NCBI GenBank assembly: GCA_963727015.1
Contig: CAVSEV010000007.1
Coordinates: 124,001-188,000, forward strand
DNA length: 64,000 bases
Direction of reading: 5' to 3'
DNA from: DATFVJ01 sp963727015
Lineage (GTDB): Bacteria; Actinomycetota; Actinomycetes; Streptosporangiales; Streptosporangiaceae
Part shown: positions 52,279 to 61,474 of the stretch, one piece after another
How the letters are laid out: every line of letters begins with the position of its first letter
Numbering within the stretch: the stretch's first letter is position 1
Program-made: the position numbers and the translations under genes
Notes under the pieces: model-generated
Seen by the model: the letters and a program-made list of their open reading frames with translations, nothing else
Database searches by the model: none
Told to the model about the DNA's origin: nothing

Positions 52279-53139
52279 ATGACCGAAAACGCCGCACGGA
52301 GACTGTGGCTGAGCCTGGAGCCCCTGCACGATGTCCTGTATTTCGGCCCAGGGGTTCGCGATGCCGGCATCGGCCTCGGGTTGCGCGGATACTGGATGAC
52401 CTATTTCGCGTTCCGCGCGGCACCGCTGGGCGCGGTGGGACCCGCGGCTGTGGTGGCGTCGTTCGCCGGCTTTCATCCGGGCATGGTCGCCAGGGCACTG
52501 CCCGACGCGTGGTCGCGCGCGTCGCCGCAGGTGTGCCTGACCAGGCGGGCGGAGTTGTCGGCCGAAGCGCTCCGTGCGGTCGGCGCCGATTCGGGCGCCT
52601 GCCAGGCGGCGGCCGGCCTGCTGGCACCTGTGGCGGCCGCCGCCGACGCCACCGGGCGTCCCCTGTTTGCCGCCAACGCGGCGTTGCCCGTGCCTGATGA
52701 TCCGGTCGCGGCGTTGTGGCAGGTTGCGACGACGTTGCGTGAGCACCGCGGCGACGGCCATGTCGCCGCGCTTGTCGTGTCCGGGGTGAGCGGGCTCGAG
52801 GCGCATCTGCTCCAGGCGGCGGCGGGCCGCTTCCCCGATGAGGTGATCCGCCTTGCGCGGGGGTGGACCGAGCAGGACTGGGCCGGCGCGGCCGGGCGGT
52901 TGCGCGCGCGGGGGCTGCTGGACGGCGGCGCGGCGCCCAAGCTGACGGTGGCGGGCCGCGCGCTGCTCGCTGACATCGAGACGCGCACCGATGATGCGGC
53001 ATGGGCGGGTGGTCTTGATGCGCTCGGCGAACCCGCGGTCGACGAGGTCGTGTCGATGCTGCGCACCTCGGTCGATGCGGTGCGCGCTTCGGGCATGCTG
53101 CCCGCGGTCAACCCGACCGGACTTCCGGCCGGGGCATGA
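52279..53139 (+). CDS. SCO6745-family protein
   Basis: The ATG at 52279 begins TENAARRLWLSLEPLHDVLYFGP, the conserved opening of the actinobacterial SCO6745 family, and the 286-residue length is normal. Further motifs are GLRGYWMTYFAFRAAPLG, FAGFHPGMVARALPDAW and a C-terminal winged-helix-like region (RARGLLDGG). The family function is not known; it may bind DNA. No strong ribosome binding site was seen. Confidence 0.8.
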   Translation: MTENAARRLWLSLEPLHDVLYFGPGVRDAGIGLGLRGYWMTYFAFRAAPLGAVGPAAVVASFAGFHPGMVARALPDAWSRASPQVCLTRRAELSAEALRAVGADSGACQAAAGLLAPVAAAADATGRPLFAANAALPVPDDPVAALWQVATTLREHRGDGHVAALVVSGVSGLEAHLLQAAAGRFPDEVIRLARGWTEQDWAGAAGRLRARGLLDGGAAPKLTVAGRALLADIETRTDDAAWAGGLDALGEPAVDEVVSMLRTSVDAVRASGMLPAVNPTGLPAGA

Positions 53140-53189
53140 AGGACTCGGCTAAGACCTGAGCGCCGATGAGGATGAACCGCCCATCCGGG

Positions 53190-53298
53190 TCAGCTGATGG
53201 CGTGGGCGGGCAGCCTGCCGTTGATCCTGGTGCCCTGGCCCGGAACCGGATCCACCCGCACGTGGCCGCCGAGCGCGTCGATCCGGTCCCCGCTGTGG
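53190..53298 (-). pseudogene. Remnant of a sensor histidine kinase C-terminus
   Basis: The minus strand reads GDRIDALGGHVRVDPVPGQG, then TRINGRLP and a stop. This is the last strand-helix of an HATPase domain (ALGGxxxVxxxPGxGTxxxxxLP). The rest of the kinase is absent; a tandem repeat array begins where it should continue. Confidence 0.6.
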
Positions 53299-53375
53299 CT
53301 ATCCGCCGCTATGGCTAACCGCCGCTATGGCTATCCGCCGCTATGGCTATCCGCCGCTATGGCTAACCGCCGCCC
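53285..53375. repeat. 16-base tandem repeat (GCTATGGCTATCCGCC)
   Basis: Five copies with CTAACC/CTATCC variants. It separates the kinase remnant from the RidA-like gene and encodes the last residues of that protein. Confidence 0.8.
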
Positions 53376-53778
53376 ATGGCCGTGCGCTTTCCTGGCCGCC
53401 GGGCAGGAATGCCAGGCAGTCCATCTCCACTGCGGCGCCGAGCGCAAGGCCGTCGCAGCCGACCGTGATCCTGGCCGGCGGCTCGGGACCAAGGACGCTC
53501 AGGTAGGCGTTGTTCATCTCGCCGAAGGTCGCCATGTCGCTGAGGTAGACGTTCACCTTCGCGATGTCGCGGAGCCCGCAGCCGCACGTCCGGAGGATCA
53601 GCTCAATGTTGCGCAGCGCCTGGACCGTCTGCGCCGCTGTCCCGCCCGCGACCAGTTCCAGGCGGCCTGGCTTGGCCCCGAGCGTGCCCGAGACGAACAC
53701 CTGCTCACCGGCGATGGTGGCATGGCAGAACGCCGGCAGCCGCGCCACATTGGGAACGTTTATCTTGTGGATCTTCAC
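53347..53778 (-). CDS. RidA family protein
   Basis: A GTG at 53778 (AGGAAC upstream) starts a 143-residue product of the RidA/YjgF family, enamine/imine deaminases. It has the typical ALRNIELILRTCGCGLRDIAKVNVYL and FGEMNNAYLSVLG segments and EMDCLAFLP near the end. In active RidA a conserved Arg lies before the final strands; here PPARITVGCD carries a candidate. The last 15 residues come from the tandem repeat array and are not conserved. Confidence 0.85.
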   Translation of the reverse strand: MKIHKINVPNVARLPAFCHATIAGEQVFVSGTLGAKPGRLELVAGGTAAQTVQALRNIELILRTCGCGLRDIAKVNVYLSDMATFGEMNNAYLSVLGPEPPARITVGCDGLALGAAVEMDCLAFLPGGQESARPWAAVSHSGG

Positions 53779-53842
53779 CGTATGTTCCTATCGCCCTGCG
53801 ACCGGCATTACGCGGTCACCCTGTCTCGATCCTGGCCCCGTG

Positions 53843-55453
53843 CTATCCGGCGTGGGCCCAGAACGCGCACTGATGTTCGGTGGCGAAGTCGGTCTCGACG
53901 TTCGGCCGTGGCGGGACCAGTGAAAGCATCCGCTGGCTTGCGGTGTTGAAATGCGGCCACGGTGCCTCGGTGCGCGAGGAGGGGAATCCGCGCTTGGCGA
54001 GGTTCGTCCAGTACTGCTTCATGGCAGCCGCCAGTTGCTGTTGCTGCGGTGTGAGCACACCGGGAAACGGCTCTGCCGGCAAGCCGAACAGGTACTGGAT
54101 CTCGGATGCGTGCGCCGCGCCGTACGGGAAGCTGACCGGAGGCAGGAAGCGTTCGGGCGCGGTCTGGTCGTTGAACTCGTACGCGTAGGTCGGCACGTAC
54201 GTCGACAGGGACTGGTCGGCGGTGAGGGCCGGGCACGCGAAGATCGCGTCGGTGCCCACCGCGCCGAGCGCGGCAGCGGGACTTGGGTAGCCGCTCAGCG
54301 GATACTGGGCCGCGATGACGGCCGCGATCGAAGCGGATACGCCGAGCGTCGATGCGATCATGCTCTGGTAGTTCGCCGCCGTGACCGGCGCGCCCTCAAG
54401 TTCGGAAAGCGCGACGAACAGCCGCCACTCGTCGTGGTTGGTTCCGTTGATCACCGGCACCCGATGGAACTGCCCGCTGGAGAAGGCGGTCTTCAGCGAC
54501 TGAGTAAGCACCCGGCCGTCGACGTCCGGCTGGTAACCGGCCGGGTTCTCGTTGTCGAGAATGGTCGCTACCGGCAGGCTGCGCAGGCAGGACGCGGTCT
54601 GGCTGGCGCAGCCCGCCTTGGCGGCAAAGGCCTCGCCCGCGGCCTCCGCCGCCGCGAGCGGTGCCTGCGTGAGGTCGTAGGTCCCGCTCTCAGCGATGGC
54701 ACCGGAGAACAACCCTGCGGCGGCTGGCGAAGCCAGTTGCGACAGCACGCTGAGGCCCCCGGCCGACTCGCCGAAGACGGTCACTTTGCGCGGGTCGCCG
54801 CCGAACCCGCGGATGTTGCGCTGCACCCAGCGCAGCGCGGCCTGCTGGTCCATCAGCCCGTAGTTACCCGAGGGCCCGCCGGGGCGGCCGGCGAGTGCCG
54901 GGTGCGCGAGGAAGCCAAGCGCGCCGAGACGGTAGTTGATGGTGACGACGATCGTGCCCTGCCGCACGAGTCCGGCGGGGTTGTAGTCGTTGCTTTCCCC
55001 AGTGATCAGCGCGCCACCGTGAATCCACACCATGACCGGCAGCCGGGGCGCGCCGCGCACGCTGCCTGCCGGGGCGAAGACATTCAGGTAGAGGCAATCC
55101 TCCGATGTGCTGGCCACGCCGAACGGTGAGGCGGGTTGCGGGCAATGCGGGGCGAACTGCGTAGCGTCGCGCACCCCGCGCCATTGCGCCGCAGGCTGTG
55201 GCGGGCGCCAGCGCAGCGGGCCGACCGGCGGCGCCGCGTAGGGAATGCCGAGGAATTCGTCGGCGCCGCCGGTGGCCGTGCCGCGGACGGCCCCATCGGC
55301 GGTACTAGCGACGGGCGCGGCGGCAGCGCCCGCCTGCCTGGCAATAGCCGGGCTGGCGCCAGCCGTGGCCGCGCTGGCAATCAGTGCGCCGGCGGCGATG
55401 ACCCCGCCGGTGAAGCCAGCGCGCGCCCGCCAGCCAATCGCGTGTCGTGGCAT
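53843..55453 (-). CDS. Secreted type-B carboxylesterase
   Basis: The ATG at 55453 has GGAG at 8 bases. The 536-residue product has a signal peptide (about 1-33) and the carboxylesterase family fold. Motifs include GADEFLGIPYAAPPVGPLRWRPPQP, EDCLYLNVFAP, the oxyanion hole (VWIHGGALITG) and the nucleophile elbow FGESAGG. The acid and His of the triad lie in the C-terminal half (GTNHDE region and later). It hydrolyses carboxylic esters outside the cell. Substrate unknown. Confidence 0.92.
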   Translation of the reverse strand: MPRHAIGWRARAGFTGGVIAAGALIASAATAGASPAIARQAGAAAAPVASTADGAVRGTATGGADEFLGIPYAAPPVGPLRWRPPQPAAQWRGVRDATQFAPHCPQPASPFGVASTSEDCLYLNVFAPAGSVRGAPRLPVMVWIHGGALITGESNDYNPAGLVRQGTIVVTINYRLGALGFLAHPALAGRPGGPSGNYGLMDQQAALRWVQRNIRGFGGDPRKVTVFGESAGGLSVLSQLASPAAAGLFSGAIAESGTYDLTQAPLAAAEAAGEAFAAKAGCASQTASCLRSLPVATILDNENPAGYQPDVDGRVLTQSLKTAFSSGQFHRVPVINGTNHDEWRLFVALSELEGAPVTAANYQSMIASTLGVSASIAAVIAAQYPLSGYPSPAAALGAVGTDAIFACPALTADQSLSTYVPTYAYEFNDQTAPERFLPPVSFPYGAAHASEIQYLFGLPAEPFPGVLTPQQQQLAAAMKQYWTNLAKRGFPSSRTEAPWPHFNTASQRMLSLVPPRPNVETDFATEHQCAFWAHAG

Positions 55454-55693
55454 CCTGAGTCTCCGTTCGCCGCGGTGCGCCAGTGCCCGGCAGGGCTCTC
55501 CGGCTCGTTGCCAACTCTGGCAGCCCTGGCGACCGCAGAACAGCGAATGGACCGTAAGGTGGCGTAGATGCCCATCATGCCGGGCAAATCGGCGGCCACG
55601 CGCGGGTGTGATAACCAGTTTCCATAACGCTGCCGTATGCATCCGCCGGCCAGCGCGCGAATGCCCTCTCGCCAGCCCGCGAGGGGCGAGACC

Positions 55694-56113
55694 CTACTTG
55701 CCGAGCGCATCCCGCAGTTCGATGACATGGTCCTGGGTCTGCGCGAGCAGTGGGCGCAACGCCTCGGCGACGTCGGGCAGGCCCAGGCCGAGGGCCTCGG
55801 CCACCCGGTCACGGTAACGCTGCAGTTGCCTCTCCTCAAGATCGAGATCCGCGTTCAACGCAGCCGCCCCGTCCGGGCAATCAGGCACCGCGGGCACCTG
55901 CACCGTCGGCGTGCCGCCTAGAAAGTCGATCTGCCCGGCCAGGATCTTGGCGTGCTCCAGCTCTTGCCCTAGATGGCTGCCAAGCTCCTCGACGATGGAA
56001 CCGTACTCGGCCCCCTTGATGCTGGCGGTGTGCTGCACGTACTGGACAATCGACTGGAATTCCGTGCCCAGATCCGCGTTGAGCCGCCCGATGAACTCAC
56101 TCTTGTCCACCAC
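55694..56113 (-). CDS. Ferritin-like domain protein
   Basis: Two adjacent GTG codons (56113, 56110) lie after AAAGGGGA. The product of about 139 residues has the four-helix ferritin-like pattern: LNADLGTEFQSIVQYVQHTA, then ELEHAKILAGQIDFLGG and NADLDLEERQLQRYRDRV, giving Glu and ExxH residues for a di-iron centre. It resembles bacterioferritin-like proteins but is short and lacks an obvious heme Met. Iron storage or stress protection is probable. Confidence 0.85.
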   Translation of the reverse strand: MVDKSEFIGRLNADLGTEFQSIVQYVQHTASIKGAEYGSIVEELGSHLGQELEHAKILAGQIDFLGGTPTVQVPAVPDCPDGAAALNADLDLEERQLQRYRDRVAEALGLGLPDVAEALRPLLAQTQDHVIELRDALGK

Positions 56114-56290
56114 GCCCCACCATCCCCTTTGATCGGTCAACAGCGTCACCGTTACCCATGGGTCTGCGCTGAAACCTCGGCGGCGTCCTGCGGCTGACGC
56201 GGCCGTCGTGCCCGGCCATCGCGATCGTGGTGCCGAGCCTGAACGGCGCTGCGCGCTGCGCGCTTCGCCTGTGGGACCCGCCGCGGCCTG

Positions 56291-57241
56291 TTACCCGCGG
56301 CGAGCGCGGGCACGTCGCTTGCCCTCGTGCATCGCCTGCACCCGGGCAACCGGGATCGCGCGGCCCTCGTCAACCAGTTCGGCGCGGAGCGGCTGCGGCG
56401 CGGGCATCTGGTCGGCCCACGGGTCACCGCCGGCGATCAAGCGCGCCGCGGTGTGCACCGTGAAGTCGGCAGGCGCGACGCGATCAAGCTCATCCCAGCC
56501 CACCGGAAACGACACAGGAACGCCCGGCCGGACGCGCGGGCTGTACGCCGCCGCGACCGTTGCCCCGCCTGCCCGGGTGGAGTCGAGGAATACCTTGCCT
56601 TCGCGGTCTTCCCTGATATACGCGGTCGTGGCGAGCGCCGGGTCCAGGCGTTCGGCCCGCGCGGCGATCGCGCGGGTGGCCGCGGCGATGTCCTCGCTCG
56701 TCGCCTGCGCGTCGATCGGTACGAACACGTGCACGCCCTTCGCCCCGCTGGTCTTGACCGCGCCGGCCAGGCCGGCCTCGGCCAGGGCCGCACGGACAAG
56801 GAACGCGGCGCGGACGGCCAGCGGGAAGGCGTCGGCGGACGGCGGGTCGATGTCGAGTACGAGGTGGGTCGGGCGATCCCAGCGGTCCGCGCGTATCAGC
56901 GTCGGGTGGTACTCCACCGCGCGCTGGTTGGCGAACCACAGCAAGGTCCTGCGGTCGTTGCACAGCGCGTAGGAGACCTCGCGTTTTGAGGTCTCCGCCC
57001 ACAGCGGCACCGTCCGCACCCACGGCGGGGTGTACTTGGGCACGTTCTTTTGCATGAAAGGGGCCTGGCCGCGGAGCACCCTGATCACTGAGAGCGGCCG
57101 GTCACGCAACTGCGGGATGATGCGGTCGCGGACCGCGTCCAGGTAGTCGACCAGATCGCGCTTGACCGCCGCCGCCCCGTCGAACAGCGGTTGGTCGAGA
57201 TTGGTCAGCGACACCCCATCCCGCACCTCGCCGCTGCTCAT
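56291..57241 (-). CDS. LigD-type DNA polymerase/primase domain protein
   Basis: The 316-residue product is a free-standing polymerase domain of the LigD kind used in nonhomologous end joining. Visible motifs are VSLTNLDQPLFDGAAAVKRDLVDY, the catalytic LDIDPP (two Asp), TSGAKGVHVFVPI and FLDSTRAGGATVAAAYS. No ligase or nuclease domain is fused, and no ku gene is in the window. It may fill ends for a ligase encoded elsewhere. Confidence 0.92.
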   Translation of the reverse strand: MSSGEVRDGVSLTNLDQPLFDGAAAVKRDLVDYLDAVRDRIIPQLRDRPLSVIRVLRGQAPFMQKNVPKYTPPWVRTVPLWAETSKREVSYALCNDRRTLLWFANQRAVEYHPTLIRADRWDRPTHLVLDIDPPSADAFPLAVRAAFLVRAALAEAGLAGAVKTSGAKGVHVFVPIDAQATSEDIAAATRAIAARAERLDPALATTAYIREDREGKVFLDSTRAGGATVAAAYSPRVRPGVPVSFPVGWDELDRVAPADFTVHTAARLIAGGDPWADQMPAPQPLRAELVDEGRAIPVARVQAMHEGKRRARARRG

Positions 57242-57324
57242 CTGGTCAGCTTGCCACCGATCCGGTCAGGAGGCGAGGGACCGCCGAAGCCGGGCACCCG
57301 ACGCGAGCAGCACCGCATCGTTGC

Positions 57325-58044
57325 TCAGTTCTGCGGGTCCGGATTCTGCGGGTCCGGATTCTGCGGGTCCGGGCCCGAGGTGCCGGTCACCGTCTGGCGG
57401 GCGGCCGCCACCGCGTAGACGACCACGAGGACCGCGTAGATAACCAGCGAGACGTAAGGGACGATGACGCTGATGGCGGTCGCGACCACGTACACCCCGC
57501 CGCCCAAGGAAGAGTAGGCAAGTGCGCGATTGATTACGGCAGCAGACGCGTGCCGGGTCAGGATCTCAGGCCTGCGGCGCAGATGCAGCCACAGGAGGCT
57601 GAACGCGATCGCCAGGACGATCATGGTCAGCCCGTACAGGCCGATGGCAGCCTTTGCGTTGGCGCCGCCGGTGGCGATGCCCGCAGCGTGCTCGCTCCCC
57701 GCCTGCCCCAGGTAGGCGGCCAGGACCCCGGTTGGGAACGGAATGAAGGCAACGATCGCGAGCAGCGCGAGGTTGAGGTAGATCAATGCCGGATCTACCC
57801 GGCCGACCTGATGCATCATGCTGTGATGGTTGGCCCACATCACCCCGATGGTCAGGAAGCTGATCGCGTAGGCGCCGTAGTGCGGCCACAAACCGCCCAG
57901 TTCCGCCCACAGCCTGCCCTCCCGTGCCGCAGGAACCGCGATGTCAAGCACCAGCAGTGTGATGGCGATGGCGAACACACCATCGCTGAACGCTTCCAGC
58001 CGGCTCGTCGTCACCAGCCCGGCATCAGGCACCTCAGCAGACAT
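57325..58044 (-). CDS. TMEM175/DUF1211 family membrane channel
   Basis: GGGGGG lies 5 bases before the ATG. The 239-residue product has six membrane helices and the family signature RLEAFSDGVFAIAITLLVL in the first helix, which lines the potassium pore in bacterial TMEM175 channels. The second helix region has GVMWANHHSMMHQV. The last 15 residues are three PDPQN repeats encoded by direct DNA repeats near 57330-57370. Confidence 0.9.
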   Translation of the reverse strand: MSAEVPDAGLVTTSRLEAFSDGVFAIAITLLVLDIAVPAAREGRLWAELGGLWPHYGAYAISFLTIGVMWANHHSMMHQVGRVDPALIYLNLALLAIVAFIPFPTGVLAAYLGQAGSEHAAGIATGGANAKAAIGLYGLTMIVLAIAFSLLWLHLRRRPEILTRHASAAVINRALAYSSLGGGVYVVATAISVIVPYVSLVIYAVLVVVYAVAAARQTVTGTSGPDPQNPDPQNPDPQN

Positions 58045-58062
58045 GCTGCCCCCCGGATCCGC

Positions 58063-58212
58063 TCATGCCCCGCCGACGGCGGACCCCGGCTCCGGCCCAA
58101 AGAACGCGAGGATCTTGCTGCCGACCTTCACCACGACGTCGCCTTCCCACGGCTCGTCCTGCCACGCGCCGGGTTTGGCCAGGCAATGGGCGAGCAGTTC
58201 ATCCCATGTCAC
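58063..58212 (-). CDS. Truncated MmcQ/YjbR-like protein
   Basis: A GTG at 58212 with AAGGAGGG 9 bases upstream opens a 49-residue frame (TWDELLAHCLAKPGAWQDEPW). It matches the N-terminal third of MmcQ/YjbR proteins up to the VVVKVGSKILAFF strand, then stops. The channel gene begins 19 bases later. The strong ribosome binding site suggests the 5' end is authentic, but the protein is cut short. Confidence 0.6.
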   Translation of the reverse strand: MTWDELLAHCLAKPGAWQDEPWEGDVVVKVGSKILAFFGPEPGSAVGGA

Positions 58213-58243
58213 AGCGGTACCCTCCTTGCCGCGTGTCAGGCGC

Positions 58244-58278
58244 GCAGCCGTTCAGCGTAAATGATCCAGAACGGCTGC
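58244..58278. repeat. Inverted repeat GCAGCCGTTC/GAACGGCTGC
   Basis: Perfect 10-bp arms with a 15-base centre. A related half-site (GATCCTGAACGGCTGCCGC) is at about 22193. It may be a regulatory dyad or hairpin. Confidence 0.45.
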
Positions 58279-58294
58279 CGCGGCCGGGCACGGG

Positions 58295-58510
58295 CCAGCG
58301 GGGCCGGGCCGCCGCAACGGGGCCGCAGCAACGGGGCCGCAGCAACGGGGCCGGGCCGCAGCAACGGGGCCGCAGCAACGGGGCCGCAGCAAAGGGGCCG
58401 GAGCAAAGGGGCCGGAGCAAAGGGGCCGGAGCAAAGGGGCCGGAGCGAAGGGGCCGGGCCGAACGGGGCCGCGCCAACGGGCCAGGCAACGGGCCGGGCA
58501 ACGCGGTCGG
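58295..58510. repeat. Tandem repeats AACGGGGCCGCAGC and related
   Basis: Units of 12-14 bases (AACGGGGCCGCAGC, then AGGGGCCGGAGCAA, then CGGGCCGAACGGGG) in a row before the aldo/keto reductase gene. Noncoding minisatellite. Confidence 0.8.
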
Positions 58511-58556
58511 GAGGGCCTGGCGAGGTTCAAGGGACATTGGCCGCTAAGTTGAGAAT

Positions 58557-59588
58557 ATGGACTATCGCACCCTGGGCCGCAGCGGCTGCGCCGTGTCGAG
58601 CCTTTGCCTTGGGACCATGACCTTCGGCGCCGAGAGTGACGAGGCGACGTCGCACCGGCAGCTGGACCGTTTCGCCGAGGCCGGCGGAACGCTGGTGGAC
58701 ACGGCCGACGTGTACAGCAATGGTGCGTCGGAGGAGATCATCGGCCGATGGTTCGCCAGCCTGCCGGCGGAGCTCACCGAGCCGGTGGTGCTGGCCACCA
58801 AGGGCCGCTTCCCGCTGGCTGGTGATCCGAACGCTGCGGGGCTTTCTGCGCGGCATCTGACCCGCGCGCTTGACAGTTCGCTCCGCAGGCTCGGGCTCGA
58901 CGTGGTCGACCTGTATCAGGTCCACGCGTTTGATCCGTGCACGCCGATGGAGGAAACGCTGCGCTCGCTCGATGGGTTCGTGCGCGCTGGCAAGATCCGC
59001 TACTACGGGCTGTCGAACTTCACCGGCTGGCAGCTGACGAAGGCGGTGCACCTGGCCCGCGCGCTGAACATCGCCGGGCCGGTAACGCTTCAGCCGCAGT
59101 ACAGCCTGCTGGTGCGCGAGATCGAGTGGGAGATCGTGCCCGCCGCGATGGACGCGGGCCTTGGGCTGCTGCCGTGGGGCCCGCTCGGCGGCGGCTGGCT
59201 GTCGGGCAAATACAAGCGCGATCAGCGCCCGGCGGGCGCCACCCGGCTCGGCGAGGACCCTGGCCGCGGCATGGAGGCCTACGACCGGCGAGGCACGCAG
59301 CACACCTGGGACGTCATCGACGCGGTACAGAAGGTCGCGGACGAGCGGGGTGTGTCTATGCCCGAGATCGCGCTGGCCTGGGTGACCGCCAGGCCCGCGG
59401 TGACCTCGACCATCCTCGGCGCCCGCACGGTCAGCCAGCTCGAGACCAACCTTCGGGCGGCCGAGCTGCGTCTCACCCCGGCGGAAGCCGCTGCGCTCGA
59501 CGCCGCGAGCGACCCGGGAGCCACCGACTATCCCTACGGCGAGATGGGCGTGCAGCAGCGCGACCGCCGTCTCGCCGGCCGTGACTAG
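58557..59588 (+). CDS. Aldo/keto reductase
   Basis: The 343-residue NADPH-dependent reductase has the TIM-barrel AKR motifs: LGTMTFG, the catalytic Asp48 and Tyr53 (VDTADVYSNG), Lys82 (LATKGRF) and the His in YQVHAFD. NADPH-binding residues are in the later ILGARTVSQLETNL segment. It is of the YajO/Tas-like subgroup. The start codon is an ATG with no strong ribosome binding site. It stands alone. Confidence 0.92.
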   Translation: MDYRTLGRSGCAVSSLCLGTMTFGAESDEATSHRQLDRFAEAGGTLVDTADVYSNGASEEIIGRWFASLPAELTEPVVLATKGRFPLAGDPNAAGLSARHLTRALDSSLRRLGLDVVDLYQVHAFDPCTPMEETLRSLDGFVRAGKIRYYGLSNFTGWQLTKAVHLARALNIAGPVTLQPQYSLLVREIEWEIVPAAMDAGLGLLPWGPLGGGWLSGKYKRDQRPAGATRLGEDPGRGMEAYDRRGTQHTWDVIDAVQKVADERGVSMPEIALAWVTARPAVTSTILGARTVSQLETNLRAAELRLTPAEAAALDAASDPGATDYPYGEMGVQQRDRRLAGRD

Positions 59589-59603
59589 GGCGGGACACGC
59601 CCT
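59587..59603. terminator. Small hairpin after the aldo/keto reductase
   Basis: AGGGCG and CGCCCT with a GGACA loop, immediately at the stop codon. The GGGACACGCCCT sequence also occurs at the end of the possible MITE at 44384. Confidence 0.35.
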
Positions 59604-59668
59604 GCCGCCGCGTCACGTTCGCGGCGACCGTTTCAATGCGCCGGCCATTGCCGTGAGGAGCTGAGCCT

Positions 59669-61450
59669 GTGGTCGCGTCGGAGCAGCGCGTCGGCGGTCT
59701 GCTGTCAGTCAACGTGGGGCTGCCGCAGGACCTGCGGTGGCATGGCAGAACGGTCCACACGGCGGTGTGGAAGCGCCCGGTCAGCGGGCGGCAAATGGTG
59801 CGGCGGCTCAATATCGATGGTGACGGGCAAGGGGATCTGGCCGGGCACGGCGGCGAGCACCGCGCGGTGTTCGTCTACCAGATCGAGTCCTACCGCTACT
59901 GGCAGGGCGTGCTCGGCCGCGAGGACTTCGAATACGGGCAGTTCGGGGAGAACTTCACCGTGCAGAACCTGGCCGACGACGAGGTGTGCATCGGCGACCG
60001 GTACCAGATTGGCCAGGCGGTCTTCGAGGTCACCCAGCCGCGGGTCACCTGCTACCGGGTTGGCATCAGGCTGGATGATCCTCGCGTGCCAGCGCTGCTG
60101 GTCTCCCATCACAGGCCCGGGTTCTATTTCCGGGTGCTGACCGAGGGCGCCGTGCAGGCCGGGGACGAGATCGTGAAGGTTGCCTCAGGGCCGGAAGGCA
60201 TGACGGTCGCGGAGATCGACGCGCTGCTCTACCTGCCCGGGCATCCGCGCAAGCAGCTACTGCGGGCGCTGCGGATCCCGGCGCTCAGCGCGGGCTGGAA
60301 GACGTCGTTCGAGGCGATGCTCGGCCAGTCCGCCCAGCCGGCCGATGCTGCTGGCAACCCGGGCCTTGCCGTGGCGAGCCCGCCGCCTGCGTGGCCCGGC
60401 TTCCGCCGGCTCGCGGTGACCGCGATCGAGCGGGAGAGCGACACGGTGGTCTCGGTGCGTCTGGCCGACCCGCAGGGCGCGCGCGTGCCGGACGCGCTGC
60501 CTGGACAGTTCCTGACGCTGCGGCTGCGCCCTGAACCGGCTGGCAGGCCGCTGCTGCGCAGCTACTCATTGTCCGGCGCGACGGGCGCCGCCGAGTACCG
60601 GATCAGTGTCAAGCGGGAGCGCCACGGCGCCGCCAGCCAGTTCGTGCACACCAGGCTGCGGGTGGGCGACCAACTCGAGGTAGCCGCACCCCGCGGCACC
60701 TTCACCCTGCGCCCGGGGGAGGCGCCGGTCCTGCTGATCAGCGCGGGTGTCGGCGCGACACCGGTGCTCGCCATGCTGCACACGCTGGCCGCTGCCCGGT
60801 CCGGCCGGGACATCTGGTGGCTGCACGGGGCGCGAAGCGGAGCCGATGAGCCGTTTGCGGCGGAGTCCCGCTCCTTGCTCGCCGTGCTTCAGAGCGCACA
60901 TCGCCATATCTGCTACAGCCGTCCAGGCCCCGGCGACATCCGGGGGCGCGACTACCAGACGGCGGGACGGCTCTCGGCGCCTGTCCTGGCCGGTTTGGGC
61001 CTGCCCCGCGACGGCGAGGCATACATCTGCGGTCCCGGCGCCTTCATGGCCGATGTGTCCGCTGCCCTGGTCGCGATCGGTATCGGGGCGGCCCGGATCC
61101 ACACGGAGGTCTTCGGCGCCGGGCCCGCGAGCACGCCCGGCATCGCGGCCGCACCGGCCCGGCCGCCACACCGGCCCGCGGGCCCGCCAGGCAGCGGTCC
61201 CCTCGTCGCGTTCGCGCGCAGCGATCTGACCGCGCGATGGGATCCCGGCTACGCCAGCCTGCTCGAGCTCGCTGAGGCCTGTGACGTGCCGGTGCGCTGG
61301 TCATGCCGCACCGGGGTGTGCCACACGTGCGAGACAGCCGTCGTTTCGGGATCGGTCGGCTACACCCCCGAGCCGATCGACAGCCCCGCCGGGGGAAGCG
61401 CGCTCATCTGCTGCTCGCAGCCACGCGACGACCTGGTCCTCGACTTGTGA
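59669..61450 (+). CDS. MOSC - ferredoxin reductase - 2Fe-2S ferredoxin fusion protein
   Basis: GAGGAG lies about 8 bases before the GTG. The 593-residue protein has three parts. The MOSC domain (about 40-180) has DLAGHGGEHRAVFVYQIESY and QPRVTCYRVGIRL, with the conserved Cys; a 3-alpha domain follows (to about 235). The FAD/NAD oxidoreductase part (about 260-480) has LRSYSLSGA, ISAGVGATPVLAMLH and AYICGPGAFMADV. The C-terminal plant-type 2Fe-2S domain has SCRTGVCHTCETA and a later ICCSQP. It resembles proteins that move electrons to or from a molybdenum-sulfur site. The partner substrate is unknown. Confidence 0.92.
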   Translation: MVASEQRVGGLLSVNVGLPQDLRWHGRTVHTAVWKRPVSGRQMVRRLNIDGDGQGDLAGHGGEHRAVFVYQIESYRYWQGVLGREDFEYGQFGENFTVQNLADDEVCIGDRYQIGQAVFEVTQPRVTCYRVGIRLDDPRVPALLVSHHRPGFYFRVLTEGAVQAGDEIVKVASGPEGMTVAEIDALLYLPGHPRKQLLRALRIPALSAGWKTSFEAMLGQSAQPADAAGNPGLAVASPPPAWPGFRRLAVTAIERESDTVVSVRLADPQGARVPDALPGQFLTLRLRPEPAGRPLLRSYSLSGATGAAEYRISVKRERHGAASQFVHTRLRVGDQLEVAAPRGTFTLRPGEAPVLLISAGVGATPVLAMLHTLAAARSGRDIWWLHGARSGADEPFAAESRSLLAVLQSAHRHICYSRPGPGDIRGRDYQTAGRLSAPVLAGLGLPRDGEAYICGPGAFMADVSAALVAIGIGAARIHTEVFGAGPASTPGIAAAPARPPHRPAGPPGSGPLVAFARSDLTARWDPGYASLLELAEACDVPVRWSCRTGVCHTCETAVVSGSVGYTPEPIDSPAGGSALICCSQPRDDLVLDL

Positions 61451-61474
61451 GCCTCCAGGTGGACGCCGGCTCCG

